The notes below the pieces were generated by a model that saw nothing but the letters and a program-made list of their open reading frames with translations, ran no database searches and was not told the DNA's origin. Positions 7,616 through 17,080 of a DNA stretch of 64,000 nt are shown here, in pieces. The position numbers and the translations under genes are program-made. This stretch comes from JBIQJD01 sp044507695 (GTDB taxonomy: Bacteria > Bacteroidota > Ignavibacteria > Ignavibacteriales > Ignavibacteriaceae), in assembly GCA_044507695.1 (NCBI GenBank), contig JBIQJD010000008.1, forward strand, positions 1 to 64,000, in the 5' to 3' direction. The number at the start of each line of letters is the position of its first letter. Position 1 is the first letter of the stretch.

Positions 7616-8581
7616 TCAATTATGCTTATCAAGTTCGTTCCAGATTAAAGCGGCGGCGCCAAGCACTGCGGTGTTTCCTGATGTTAATCCGGATGGAATA
7701 AGCTTAACTTTATTTTTGAAGATGTTAAGCATGTATTCTTCCATATATTTTTTTACAGGAACGAAGATAAGATCACCGGCAGCAGCCAAACCGCCAAAAA
7801 GAATAATAGCTTCCGGGCTTGTATAAGCAACAGTATCAGCCAGTTTAATTCCCAGTATTTTACCTGTAACATCAAAAGCCCGGAGTGCAAGTTTATCACC
7901 TTTAGCAGCAGCATCTGCAATCATTTTTGCTGAGAGGCTGCTGAACGGAATATTTCTCAGTTCACTTTCAAGTGTTGTTTCAGCCATAAGTTCTGCGGCT
8001 GTTCTTTTAATGCCGGTTGCAGAAGCATAGGTTTCAAGGCAGCCTTTTCTTCCGCAGCCGCAGGTTCTTCCGTTTGGATCATAAATAGTATGCCCAACTT
8101 CCCCGGCAAAACCATCATGCCCGTATATCAGTTCACCATTTGCAACAATACCGCTGCCCAAACCTGTGCCGAGAGTAATCACAACAAAATTTTTCATTCC
8201 TTTAGCGGCGCCGAATTTCATCTCACCAATTGCTGCGGCGTTTGCATCGTTTGTAATTGCTGCAGGAAGATCAAAGTACCTGCTTATGAGTTCAATTATA
8301 TTAACTGTTCCCCAGTTCAGGTTGGGCGGCTGTTCAACGGTTCCCGTATAATAATTTGCATTCGGTGCTCCTATTCCTATTCCGGCAAAATGATATTTGT
8401 CTGAAATCTGTTTGTGAAGCTCATTTATTTTTACATTAAGGCGTGCAAATAAAAGTTCTGCTTCTTCGTGTGAATTTGTGGGTATTGAAGAATGCGCAAT
8501 AAGATTTCCTTCTTTATCAACGAAACCAAAAACTGTGTTGGTTCCGCCGATATCAATTCCAAGAGTTACATCAATTTTCAT
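7616..8581 (-). CDS. ROK-family sugar kinase, glucokinase-like
   Basis: 321 residues. The N-terminal ATP-binding loop is DIGGTN (10-15); GTGLGSGIVANGELIYG and the zinc-binding CGCGRKGCLE (around 173-182) define the ROK family, which phosphorylates glucose, N-acetylmannosamine, allose or fructose. GEVGHTIYDPNG supplies the catalytic-site His. It starts one base after the stop of the leftward sugar transporter, so the two form an operon for uptake and phosphorylation of a hexose. Glucose is the simplest guess. The DIGGTN start, with the transporter immediately upstream, fixes the start codon. Confidence 0.85.
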   Translation of the reverse strand: MKIDVTLGIDIGGTNTVFGFVDKEGNLIAHSSIPTNSHEEAELLFARLNVKINELHKQISDKYHFAGIGIGAPNANYYTGTVEQPPNLNWGTVNIIELISRYFDLPAAITNDANAAAIGEMKFGAAKGMKNFVVITLGTGLGSGIVANGELIYGHDGFAGEVGHTIYDPNGRTCGCGRKGCLETYASATGIKRTAAELMAETTLESELRNIPFSSLSAKMIADAAAKGDKLALRAFDVTGKILGIKLADTVAYTSPEAIILFGGLAAAGDLIFVPVKKYMEEYMLNIFKNKVKLIPSGLTSGNTAVLGAAALIWNELDKHN

Positions 8582-8582
8582 T

Positions 8583-10073
8583 TTATACCTTAACAGTTGA
8601 TGGGATATGTCCTTTAGCTCCGTAGTAAGCTATATAAATGTAGCAAAGAACAGGCAAAAAGAAAGCATGATGAATGCCGATATTATCTGCAAAAAATCCC
8701 TGCAGCAGAGGGATAACAGCCCCGCCAACAATTGCTGTACAAAGAATTCCCGAACCCTGCCCGGTGTGTTTTCCCAGCCCGTCAATTGCAAGCGTAAATA
8801 TTGTTGGGAACATTATTGAGTTGAATAATCCGACTGCAAGAATTGAATACATAGCTGCCAGTCCTTCTGTAAGCATTGAAATAACAACAAGTACCGAGGC
8901 ACAAACAGCAAGTATGGCTAATGTTTTGCCGGGTTTTGGTTTACCCAGGTTAAAGGCAATGTAGTTAAGTAAAACAAGAATAAGAAAAATAAGTGTGCTG
9001 GAAAATCCTGATAAAGAAAAATTACTGAAGTTCTGATATTCTCTTGTAACATAAAGAGAAAGAATAAAAGCCAGGAGAAATATTAGTATGATGTAAATAT
9101 TTTTTCTCCCGGAGTTTTTCATGCCCGATAGCGTAATTGCTCCGAAGAATCTTCCTATCATTGCGCCGCCCCAGTACAATGCAACATATTTACCGGCTTC
9201 GGCTTCAGGCATTGCAACAAGTTCTTTAAAATAATTTACAAGAAAGGAACCGATTGAAACTTCACCGCCTACATAAACAAAAATTGCAGCGGCGCCTAAC
9301 ACAAGATGCTTATACTGCCATGCGCTTTTATGCAGGTGGTCTGTACCTGCTGCACCGTTTGATGATGATTGTGAAGATGCTTCAATTTTAGGAAGTTTGA
9401 ATAGCCCGATAATAACAGCAATAAGCACTAATAAGGCTGCAAGCATAAGATAAGGCTCCTGTACGGAATTAGCTTCTGCAATCTTATATGCTTCAACATC
9501 TGCTGTGCTCATTTTTGCAAGTTCATCTGCGCCTTTAACAGCAACAGATAAAATTAATATTGATCCTATTATAGGCGCTATTGTTGTACCAAGTGAATTA
9601 AATGCCTGGGATAAATTCAACCTGCTTGATGCTGTTTCCGGTTTGCCTAAAATTGCAACGTAAGGATTTGCTGCTACCTGCAGAAGTGTAATTCCCGATG
9701 CAAGTATAAAGAGTGCAAATAAAAATATTCCGTACGAACGGTAATCAGCGGCAGGATAAAATAATGAACACCCCGCACCTGCAATCAGCAGCCCGGTTAT
9801 AATTCCTTTCTTATAACCAATCTTTTCAACAAGCATTCCCGAAGGAAGTGAAATAATTGCGTAAGCTGTAAAGAAGGTAAACTGGATTAACATTACTTCG
9901 GTATAGTTCAAATCAAATATTGCTTTTAAGTGGGGGATAAGAATATCGTTAAGGCAGGTTATAAATCCCCACATAAAAAAAAGGGAAGTGAGTACTATGA
10001 GAGCCGGTGTATAATTTATATTATTATGGTTTACCCCATTATTTACCTGCGGGGCAGCAGTGGAAACATCCAT
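8583..10073 (-). CDS. FucP/GluP-like sugar:H+ symporter
   Basis: 496 residues with about twelve membrane segments. LFFMWGFITCLNDILIPHLK (31-50) is the hallmark of the FHS group of MFS transporters (L-fucose permease, glucose/galactose transporter); PSGMLVEKIGYKKGI is loop 2-3. A hydrophilic central insert (about residues 190-260) is longer than in FucP. It is the first gene of an operon with the ROK kinase, one base apart, implying import of a free sugar followed by phosphorylation. Confidence 0.85.
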   Translation of the reverse strand: MDVSTAAPQVNNGVNHNNINYTPALIVLTSLFFMWGFITCLNDILIPHLKAIFDLNYTEVMLIQFTFFTAYAIISLPSGMLVEKIGYKKGIITGLLIAGAGCSLFYPAADYRSYGIFLFALFILASGITLLQVAANPYVAILGKPETASSRLNLSQAFNSLGTTIAPIIGSILILSVAVKGADELAKMSTADVEAYKIAEANSVQEPYLMLAALLVLIAVIIGLFKLPKIEASSQSSSNGAAGTDHLHKSAWQYKHLVLGAAAIFVYVGGEVSIGSFLVNYFKELVAMPEAEAGKYVALYWGGAMIGRFFGAITLSGMKNSGRKNIYIILIFLLAFILSLYVTREYQNFSNFSLSGFSSTLIFLILVLLNYIAFNLGKPKPGKTLAILAVCASVLVVISMLTEGLAAMYSILAVGLFNSIMFPTIFTLAIDGLGKHTGQGSGILCTAIVGGAVIPLLQGFFADNIGIHHAFFLPVLCYIYIAYYGAKGHIPSTVKV

Positions 10074-10607
10074 GTGTTTTCTCCTTTAAATGGTTTCCTG
10101 TGCAATTTTTATTAATTGTTAACTTAAAAGATTTTTCTTTAATAGTGGTGATAAAACTTAATGAGGGTATTGCAGTATAGAACATATAAATTAAGGAGTA
10201 TGTCATTCCTTTGCCGGAGGATAAGTTTATTTCAGCATCCGTTTGAATATCCCCAATAATGCGTGCCGCTGCTGCTTTAATGATCAAACAAATATCCTGT
10301 CTGGTTTCATTTTTAATTAAGCTGAACATTCAGGACTTATAATTGTGTAAATCCTTCCGTTAAAATGATAACATAAAAGTTAATTTCAAAAATTAAAAAC
10401 CCGGCCGATTCATCTCCGGTGCCTGCAAAAACAGAACAGTTTAAATCCGTAATACCCAGTGCAGTAAGCAGAATCCCCCGGGTATAATGTTTTGCCGGAT
10501 GTTACCGGGAATTCAGATTTATTTTTCACCTTATCTTAATGACTTTCCTCACTGAATCTGAGTAAAGTAACTCTATCTTTATTAACAAATATTACGGAGA
10601 GTTTTTA
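10074..10607. other. Intergenic region between divergent units
   Basis: About 530 bases between the leftward sugar operon and the rightward DUF2188 gene. It should contain both promoters. A leftward open frame at 10039-10329 overlaps the transporter start and has no recognisable product, so it is not called. No repeat or clear operator seen. Confidence 0.4.
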
Positions 10608-10850
10608 ATGATAGCGAATATCTATGTTATGCCGCATAAAGGTGTATGGGCTGTTAAAAAAGAAGCTGAGGAAGAACCGGAGTCAGTTCATGAAACAAAG
10701 GAGGAAGCAATTGAAGCGGCTAAGAAAAATGCTGCCGGAGAAATTCATATTGTAATTCTTAATGCTGACGGCAGTATTGATAACCCCGAAGCTTATTCAA
10801 TAGAGCCGCTGGTTGATGGGGATGAAGAGAATAAAAGCAGGAAAGAATAA
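10608..10850 (+). CDS. DUF2188-family small protein
   Basis: 80 residues. YVMPHKGVWAVKKE...ESVHETKEEAIEAAKKNA...EIHIVILNADGSI matches the DUF2188 pattern (H-x-x-G-W-V-K-E-G...A-T-x-x-E-A...L-x-I-H-x-x-D-G-x-I). Function of the family is unknown. ACGGAGAG lies before the ATG. It is 17 bases upstream of the next gene, so probably co-transcribed. Confidence 0.8.
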   Translation: MIANIYVMPHKGVWAVKKEAEEEPESVHETKEEAIEAAKKNAAGEIHIVILNADGSIDNPEAYSIEPLVDGDEENKSRKE

Positions 10851-10867
10851 ATAAAAGGAAGAGAAAA

Positions 10868-11221
10868 ATGTACATTGAATATCCGCATAATCTTAACAAA
10901 GATTTACTCAAACAAAAAATTGATAAGTATGTTTCAAAACTTAATAAAATGGAATTTTACAGCAACTTTAAAATTTCTGATTTTAACCGGAACTGGAACA
11001 ATTATGAGATGCTTTATTCTCTTAACATAAAACAAAGTTTTCTTGAAAGAAGGATGAAAGGTTTTCTTCAGATAAAAGATGAAATTATAATTATTGAATT
11101 TGATATGCCTGATATAATAAAAAATTTTGTTAGGGAAGAAAAACTTCAATTAATAATTAAAAATCATCTGGATAATGTTATTGAAAAGGTTGCGGCGCTG
11201 CAATCGAAACAAGCAGTTTAA
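10868..11221 (+). CDS. Small protein, possibly polyhydroxyalkanoic-acid-system family
   Basis: 117 residues, no signal peptide or membrane segment. The layout (basic helical start, a strand-rich middle with KGFLQIKDEIIIIEFDMPDIIKNFV, and a final helix EKLQLIIKNHLDNVIEKV) resembles the PHA-system/PF09650-like family, in which a G-x-(I/V)-x-(V/I)-x-(D/E) beta strand is followed by LPxxLxxF. This is a weak match. AGGAAGAG precedes the ATG. It probably forms a two-gene operon with the DUF2188 gene. Confidence 0.55.
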   Translation: MYIEYPHNLNKDLLKQKIDKYVSKLNKMEFYSNFKISDFNRNWNNYEMLYSLNIKQSFLERRMKGFLQIKDEIIIIEFDMPDIIKNFVREEKLQLIIKNHLDNVIEKVAALQSKQAV

Positions 11222-11696
11222 CAAACCAAATTGAAGGCCGGATAGTTTGTTTTAATAACGATTATCTGCGCTTTTATTTTTGCTGATGCTTACCATGCAG
11301 TATCATTTGGATTGCGTATTCAACTTTAAGATTATTTAAAACCCCGGCGTTCGGGGTATGCCTTGTATGAAAACCCCCGGAAACTGGTTAATTCAATTCT
11401 CTTTTTTAGCTGCTTACAATCCTTAAACCTCAGGGGTTCGCCAGGCGCAGATTACTATGTAAACATCGGGTCACAAACGATTCCATGGTTTATCCAGGCA
11501 AACTCTATGTCCTTTTAGGGTTCAATTTTATATAACCAATTTTCATTACCGTCATAATCCAGAGAAACAATGAAATTATAGCTTGTATCATCGATGATTA
11601 TGGTGTTCCGCATTCGCAAATCCGTTAATTCATTAATCCACCTGAAAGAAAGGTATGAAATGTTTTTACTATTTTTAAAATAAAAAAAGGAGAAAA
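11222..11696. other. Intergenic, possible small leftward ORF
   Basis: About 475 bases. The only coding-like signal is a leftward 32-residue frame at 11515-11613 (ATG at 11613, ending NWLYKIEP) that stays open further upstream. There are also short CCCCGG-rich inverted stretches near 11341-11385. Nothing else is supported. Confidence 0.3.
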
Positions 11697-12812
11697 ATGA
11701 AAAACGTTGTTGTACTTGGCGCCGGAATGGTGGGAAGCGCCATGGCTATTGATATGAAAAAAAACTTTAATGTAACAGCCGTTGATTTAAGCGAAGAAAG
11801 ATTAAGCAAACTATCCGCTGCAGGAATAAACACGCGCAAAGCAGATTTATCAAATGAAGAGCAGGTAAAACAAGTTGCTGCCGATGCTGATCTTGTAATT
11901 GCGGCAGTGCCGGGATTTATGGGATTCAAAACTCTTGAAGCTGTTATTAAAGCTAAAAAAGATGTTGTTGATATTTCATTCTTTGATGAAGATCCTTTTG
12001 AACTTGATGAACTTGCAAAGAAAAACAATGTAACCGCCGTAGTTGATTGCGGAGTTGCGCCGGGTATGAGCAATATTATTTTGGGTTATCATAATAAGAG
12101 AATGAAGGTGAAAGAATTTAAATGTATGGTCGGCGGACTCCCGTTCAAACGTACGTGGCCTTTTCAGTACAAAGCGCCTTTCTCACCTATTGATGTAATT
12201 GAAGAGTACACTCGTCCGGCAAGAATTGTTGAAGATTCAAAAATAATTATAAAACCTGCCCTGTCCGATCCCGAATATGTAGAAGCTGATCCCATTGGAA
12301 CACTTGTATCATTTAATACTGACGGCTTGCGCACTTTATTGAAGACGATGAAGATTCCAAATATGAAGGAAAAAACTCTCCGTTACCCGGGTCATATTGA
12401 ATATATGCAGGTGCTTAAAGATTCCGGGTTTTTCAGCAAGGATGAAATTGATGTGCAGGGAAAGAAAATCCGCCCGATTGATGTAACTGCAAAACTGCTT
12501 TTTCCTTTATGGCAGCTTGAACATGAAGAACGTGAATTTACAGCAATGGAAATCTTGATAAAAGGTGAAGAGAACGGCAGCAATAAAGAATATAAATACA
12601 TTTTGTTTGATCAGTTTGACGAAAAGACAAAAACTTCATCAATGGCAAGAACTACAGGTTACACTTGTACTGCTGCTGCAAGACTCGTTCTAAACGGAAG
12701 CTTTAACAGGAAAGGAATTTGTCCGCCTGAATTTATCGGAGAGGATGAAAATTGCTTCAACAAAATTATTGAAGATTTAAAACAGCATAATATAATTTAT
12801 AAACAGGTGTAA
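11697..12812 (+). CDS. Saccharopine dehydrogenase-like / lysine 6-dehydrogenase-like oxidoreductase
   Basis: 371 residues. VVVLGAGMVG (4-13) is the dinucleotide-binding loop of a Rossmann fold; VVDISFFDEDPFELDELAKK and VVDCGVAPGMSNIILG are typical of the saccharopine dehydrogenase superfamily. The length fits the short lysine 6-dehydrogenase-like branch. It should oxidise or reduce an amino-acid-derived substrate with NAD(P) in the cytoplasm. AAAGGAGAAAA just before the ATG is a strong ribosome-binding site. Monocistronic. Confidence 0.8.
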   Translation: MKNVVVLGAGMVGSAMAIDMKKNFNVTAVDLSEERLSKLSAAGINTRKADLSNEEQVKQVAADADLVIAAVPGFMGFKTLEAVIKAKKDVVDISFFDEDPFELDELAKKNNVTAVVDCGVAPGMSNIILGYHNKRMKVKEFKCMVGGLPFKRTWPFQYKAPFSPIDVIEEYTRPARIVEDSKIIIKPALSDPEYVEADPIGTLVSFNTDGLRTLLKTMKIPNMKEKTLRYPGHIEYMQVLKDSGFFSKDEIDVQGKKIRPIDVTAKLLFPLWQLEHEEREFTAMEILIKGEENGSNKEYKYILFDQFDEKTKTSSMARTTGYTCTAAARLVLNGSFNRKGICPPEFIGEDENCFNKIIEDLKQHNIIYKQV

Positions 12813-12878
12813 ACATTCTGATGAACCTGTATTTATTCTTTATCTTTTCCAGGAAAAGAATTTTAATTGATACAATTC

Positions 12879-13952
12879 TTACCGGTTTTGGTGCTGCGCA
12901 GTCTGAATCAAATTTACAGCAGAAGTATTTACTTTTTCTTTAACGCAGCCCCAGCCAGAATGTTCAAGTTTGAATTGTGATTTACCAAATGAAGGCGGCT
13001 TGTAAAAAACAAGTACGCCTTTTTCACTTTCTTCTTCATTAAAAACAGGAAGCTCTTCACAATCGCAGTTTTCAGTTGAACTGCCTGCCGCGTTTTTCAG
13101 CACAGCAGAAGTGATTCTTAAAAATTTATCAGATATATCTGCTGTTTTATATGCAGAAACTGCGGTTACAGTTTCAGTTGAATTTCTCAGGTCATAAAAT
13201 GCAGAGCGCGCAAACTCAACTGTGAATTCTTCGGTATCGTTTATGAAATTTAATTTCTTTAAGGAAAGCGGATTCATATATGATAAATGAAGATTCTCCG
13301 GTGATGCAATTATATAATCCGTTTCTGCTTTTAAATTTTTTATAACCGTCGGATTTCCGTTATTGCAGGTTGATAGAATAACGAGACCCATCTTTTCTTT
13401 TTCTGAAAACTTGCTGACTGCTTTTGAAAAAATTGAAATGTTAAAAGCATTATCCGGGTAAGAACTATTATAACCATAACCTTCATTAAGCGGAATTTCA
13501 TGTCCGTAATAAAGAAGAATATTTCTGCCTGTGCCAGATGAATATCTTTTATAAAAATCTGCTTCATTATTAAATGAAAAATCATTTCTTTTTAAGGATT
13601 GTTTAACCCGCAGCTTACCATTTTTGAAGTAATAATATTCTTCATCATCTTCCGGGAAAAAGAGAAATGAATATGATTTCGGCTTTTGATGAAAGATAAA
13701 AACTTCAGAATTAAACAATTGCTCTGCTGCTGCAATTGCTTTCTTCAGAACGGCTTCATCTGCAGGCTGTGCTTCTCCGTTTTTATTATGGAATAAATAA
13801 TCACCATCACCGTGAATTATAATTATAACGGAGTTTGCAACATGCGTTTCATCAATTACGGAATTTTCTTTTATCACTTCTTTTGATTGGCATGCAAAAA
13901 TAAATAATGAAACGGATGCAGGCAGAAAATATTTTAAAAAGAATTTAATCAT
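12879..13952 (-). CDS. Clostripain-like (C11) cysteine peptidase, lipoprotein
   Basis: 357 residues. A lipobox, LFIFAC (ending at Cys 21), indicates a lipid-anchored envelope protein. The core has the C11/caspase-fold dyad: H151 in ILLYYGHE and C196 in LVILSTCNNGNP, each after a hydrophobic strand, with ADTDYIIASPENLHLSYM-like later landmarks (TDYIIASPENLHLS). Peptidases of this clan cleave after basic residues; specificity here is unknown. It overlaps the upstream gene by four bases (ATGA), so the two are translated together. Confidence 0.7.
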   Translation of the reverse strand: MIKFFLKYFLPASVSLFIFACQSKEVIKENSVIDETHVANSVIIIIHGDGDYLFHNKNGEAQPADEAVLKKAIAAAEQLFNSEVFIFHQKPKSYSFLFFPEDDEEYYYFKNGKLRVKQSLKRNDFSFNNEADFYKRYSSGTGRNILLYYGHEIPLNEGYGYNSSYPDNAFNISIFSKAVSKFSEKEKMGLVILSTCNNGNPTVIKNLKAETDYIIASPENLHLSYMNPLSLKKLNFINDTEEFTVEFARSAFYDLRNSTETVTAVSAYKTADISDKFLRITSAVLKNAAGSSTENCDCEELPVFNEEESEKGVLVFYKPPSFGKSQFKLEHSGWGCVKEKVNTSAVNLIQTAQHQNR

Positions 13953-14386
13953 AACAGAATTGCCACAACAATTATTATTAATACAAGGGTTAAAACACTT
14001 ATAGTTACGTATTGAGCAGCCTGCTCAAATTCCTGAACTGTGTAATCTGCAAACCTGTCAAGACTGGAATCGTCAACCTTATTAAAATTATTGTAGCCGT
14101 TTAGTTCATCATGTTTTAATTCAATTTTATTTTTTAGTTCAGAAATCCCGGCTTTATCATTATCAGAAAAGAGAGGCCAGTTTTCTGCGTACTCTGCCGC
14201 TTCCAGAAGTTTGTGAAACATGTTATCAAGTATTTCCCGTTTCTCCTGCGGATCATTTGTCTTTTTAACTTCCTGCGCTCTATCATTCAAATATTTTTTA
14301 AATTCAGCTTTGGAATCATTGCCGAACGAAAGGTTGATAAAAACCAGCGCTAAAATTATTGTAAGTATGTATTTTGATTTAAACAT
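13949..14386 (-). CDS. Secreted protein with C-terminal membrane anchor, peptidase partner
   Basis: 145 residues: a signal peptide (FKSKYILTIILALVFINLSFG), a helical charged middle and a C-terminal membrane segment (TISVLTLVLIIIVVAILL) that ends the protein. The topology is a periplasmic helical domain held by a C-terminal anchor. No family is recognised. It is translationally coupled to the C11 lipoprotein downstream, so a regulator, inhibitor or scaffold of that peptidase is a reasonable inference. Confidence 0.65.
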   Translation of the reverse strand: MFKSKYILTIILALVFINLSFGNDSKAEFKKYLNDRAQEVKKTNDPQEKREILDNMFHKLLEAAEYAENWPLFSDNDKAGISELKNKIELKHDELNGYNNFNKVDDSSLDRFADYTVQEFEQAAQYVTISVLTLVLIIIVVAILL

Positions 14387-14500
14387 TTTATCCTCATTTT
14401 ATATAAGTACTGTGATAATAAATTTATTATATGATCCTTCCTTCATGGGTGAGAATTGTCACTGTGTGACATCAATTCAACTAACAATAACGGAGTTAAT

Positions 14501-15724
14501 ATGAAGAAAATACTTTTTATTTTTTTGATGACCCAGGTAATCAGCGCACAAAGTAATTGGTATAAAGGTAATCTTCATACTCACTCATTATGGAGCGATG
14601 GAGATGATTTTCCCGAAATGATAATTAACTGGTACAAAACACAGGGCTATGATTTTGTTGCGTTATCAGATCATAACATTATTGCAGAAGGTGAGAAATG
14701 GGTAACAATGGCGGAAAGTTCAACTGCATTCAAAAAATATCTGCAGATGTTTGGAGAGGAATGGGTTGAATATAAAAAGGATACTGCCTTCCATGTAAGA
14801 TTAAAAACTTATGATGAATTTAAAAAGCTGCTTGAGGTTCCGGGTAAATTTCTGATTATAAAAAGTGAAGAATTAACAGATCGTTTTGAGAAAAAACCGA
14901 TTCACATAAATGCTACAAACATACATGAAATGATTGAACCGCAGCATGGCAATTCAGTTTATGAAGTTATGCAGAATAATATTGATGCAATAAATGAACA
15001 GCGTAATAGAACGGGGAAAATAATTATGCCGCATGTTAATCATCCCAATTTTGTTTGGGCAGTAACTGCTGAAGATATTATCAATTTAAAAGGGGATAAA
15101 CTTTTTGAAATTTATAACGGGCATCCGCTTGTGCATAATTATGGTGATTCAATTCATGCAGGTACGGAAGAAATGTGGGATATAATTTTAGCTGAGAGAT
15201 TATCATCCGGAAAAGATATTATGTACGGCATTGCAGTAGATGATGCGCATAATTATTTCTCTTTCGATCCGAAGCAAAGTAATCCCGGCAGGGGATGGGT
15301 AGTTGTAAAAGCTGATTCATTAACACCAGAAAATCTTATTCACTCAATGGAAACAGGAAATTTTTATGCTTCATCCGGAGTTGAACTATCAGAAATTAAT
15401 ATCTCAGGTAATTCAATAAATATTAAAATCAAACCGGAAGAAGGCGTTGAATTTAAAACACAGTTCATAGGCACTAAGAAGAATTACACAAAATTATATG
15501 AGGAGAGAAAAGATTCAGCGGGAACAAAGGTAACCGGAAAATTCAGTGATGAATTAGGAATTGTTTTTTCAGAAGTAAGTGGTTTAAATCCTTCCTTCAA
15601 TTTTAAAGGAGATGAACTTTATGTACGTGCAAAAATTATTTCATCAAAGGTGAAAATAAATCCTTATCAGCCGGGAGAATATGAGCAGGCGTGGGTTCAG
15701 CCGGTCCAGATTTCGGGTGATTAA
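14501..15724 (+). CDS. Secreted PHP-domain phosphoesterase
   Basis: 407 residues from ATG 14501, preceded by CGGAG; the longer frame from 14456 adds unrelated residues before the signal peptide and is rejected. Signal peptide 1-17 (ILFIFLMTQVISAQ). The PHP metal-binding motifs are H26-x-H28 in GNLHTHSLWSDG and LSDHNII, with later His residues in MPHVNHPN and VDDAHNYF. PHP proteins are metal-dependent phosphoesterases; exported ones are common in this phylum but their substrates are unknown. Probably transcribed divergently from the C11 peptidase pair. Confidence 0.8.
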   Translation: MKKILFIFLMTQVISAQSNWYKGNLHTHSLWSDGDDFPEMIINWYKTQGYDFVALSDHNIIAEGEKWVTMAESSTAFKKYLQMFGEEWVEYKKDTAFHVRLKTYDEFKKLLEVPGKFLIIKSEELTDRFEKKPIHINATNIHEMIEPQHGNSVYEVMQNNIDAINEQRNRTGKIIMPHVNHPNFVWAVTAEDIINLKGDKLFEIYNGHPLVHNYGDSIHAGTEEMWDIILAERLSSGKDIMYGIAVDDAHNYFSFDPKQSNPGRGWVVVKADSLTPENLIHSMETGNFYASSGVELSEINISGNSINIKIKPEEGVEFKTQFIGTKKNYTKLYEERKDSAGTKVTGKFSDELGIVFSEVSGLNPSFNFKGDELYVRAKIISSKVKINPYQPGEYEQAWVQPVQISGD

Positions 15725-15788
15725 TTTTACTATTGTGTGCTAAAAGGAATGATTATAGTTTCTTCAATCATAAATATTCGGGGACGAT

Positions 15789-17024
15789 ATGAAAACTACT
15801 TTTGCTTGTATTGTATTTTTTCTTTTCTCATCCATCCACATATTTCCTCAGGGTGAAGCCGCAGTTCCGTTTCTTAATCTTCCAACTTCTCCCAAAATGA
15901 ATGCATTGGGTGCAGCGGGTACTGCTTCAATTGAGAGCGATCCTTACAAGTTTTATTTTAATCCAGCTCATCTTGGCTACTCAAGCCGCAGTATAAATTT
16001 TTCTTCCGGATTTTATCCGTCCAAAATTAATTATGCTCCAACTATTACGGCAGATATAACGCTGAACAGCTATGTGTTTAACGCTGGTTATAATTTGCAG
16101 AAATTTTTTCCCGATGTTCCATTGAGTGTTGGTTTTGGATTTGGGAGAAATGTAATGAGTTTTGGCAGATTCATTATGATGGATAGTGAGCAAGGTTTTG
16201 AATCAAAGGATGAGTATTCAATATATTCTATCGGTATTGGTTATCACTCAATCGTAGATGTTAGTTTCGGCTTTTCAGTCAAAGATGTTACATCAAAACT
16301 AAGCCCGCCATCTATTGAGGAAGCTGGTAAAGGTACTGCTGAATTTACAGCGCTTGATTATGGTTTACTGGTCAGTGCTTCACTTAACAATTTTTTAAAT
16401 AATCCGCTTAGTTTTTATGTTGGAAATTCTGCTGCAATTATAACTGATGCAAATTATTCATTGGGTTATGCCATACAAAATATTGGTGATAAAATTTATT
16501 ATATAGACAGATCGCAGGCTGATCCGATTGGAAGAGCTGCAAGACTTGGTCATAGTCTGCAATTGGCAGAAACATACAAAGATCCTTCTTTTGAACTTCA
16601 ACTGCTCAAATTATCCTACTCAATTGATTCTGAAGATTTGCTCATTAAAAAAACTTACAATGGTTTTTCTTCCGAAACTTCATACCAGGGATTGTTAGGG
16701 GATATCAGGTTCGGCAGAAATTTATTCCTTGGAAAAGGTAACCCCGAAGTTGTACTGCACAAAGGTTTCATGGTTGAGTTTTTTGAAATATTTACATTAG
16801 CATCAGGCGGATTTTCGGGACGCGGATTTTTTAACAGCAAGACTGATGGATTCGGTTTCAGAGCAAAAGGGATTCTTAAACTGCTTAATCTCGCAATGCA
16901 AAATTCAGCATTGGAATATATAATGAATCATTTTGATGTTGAATATTGTAGTACAAAATACTTTAGCGGGAATTTTAACGAAACTGAATTTAACGGGATG
17001 ACAATAACAGTAGGCGGATTTTAG
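15789..17024 (+). CDS. PorV/PorQ-like outer-membrane beta-barrel protein
   Basis: 411 residues, signal peptide 1-21. The mature start FLNLPTSPKMNALGAAGTASIESDPYKFYFNPAHLGY is the characteristic PorV/PorQ opening (GARA.GMGGA..A..D..A.YWNPAGL), and the remainder is alternating aromatic/hydrophobic beta strands ending in ITVGGF. PorV shuttles type IX cargo to the attachment complex at the outer membrane; other members are FadL-like channels. Given two T9SS-tailed proteins in the window, a T9SS-related role is plausible but unproven. Confidence 0.75.
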   Translation: MKTTFACIVFFLFSSIHIFPQGEAAVPFLNLPTSPKMNALGAAGTASIESDPYKFYFNPAHLGYSSRSINFSSGFYPSKINYAPTITADITLNSYVFNAGYNLQKFFPDVPLSVGFGFGRNVMSFGRFIMMDSEQGFESKDEYSIYSIGIGYHSIVDVSFGFSVKDVTSKLSPPSIEEAGKGTAEFTALDYGLLVSASLNNFLNNPLSFYVGNSAAIITDANYSLGYAIQNIGDKIYYIDRSQADPIGRAARLGHSLQLAETYKDPSFELQLLKLSYSIDSEDLLIKKTYNGFSSETSYQGLLGDIRFGRNLFLGKGNPEVVLHKGFMVEFFEIFTLASGGFSGRGFFNSKTDGFGFRAKGILKLLNLAMQNSALEYIMNHFDVEYCSTKYFSGNFNETEFNGMTITVGGF

Positions 17025-17080
17025 TATCTTTGCATTAAAGATTTGATAACTGTGAGATTTATTTACAAATATTTTCTTTA

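Noticed and set aside
10039..10329. Leftward 96-codon frame upstream of the sugar transporter
   Set aside because: It overlaps the transporter start, has no recognisable domain, and covers what must be the promoter region.
11675..12073. Leftward 132-codon Ser/Ala-rich frame
   Set aside because: Antisense to the saccharopine-dehydrogenase-like gene and typical of shadow frames; low-complexity composition.
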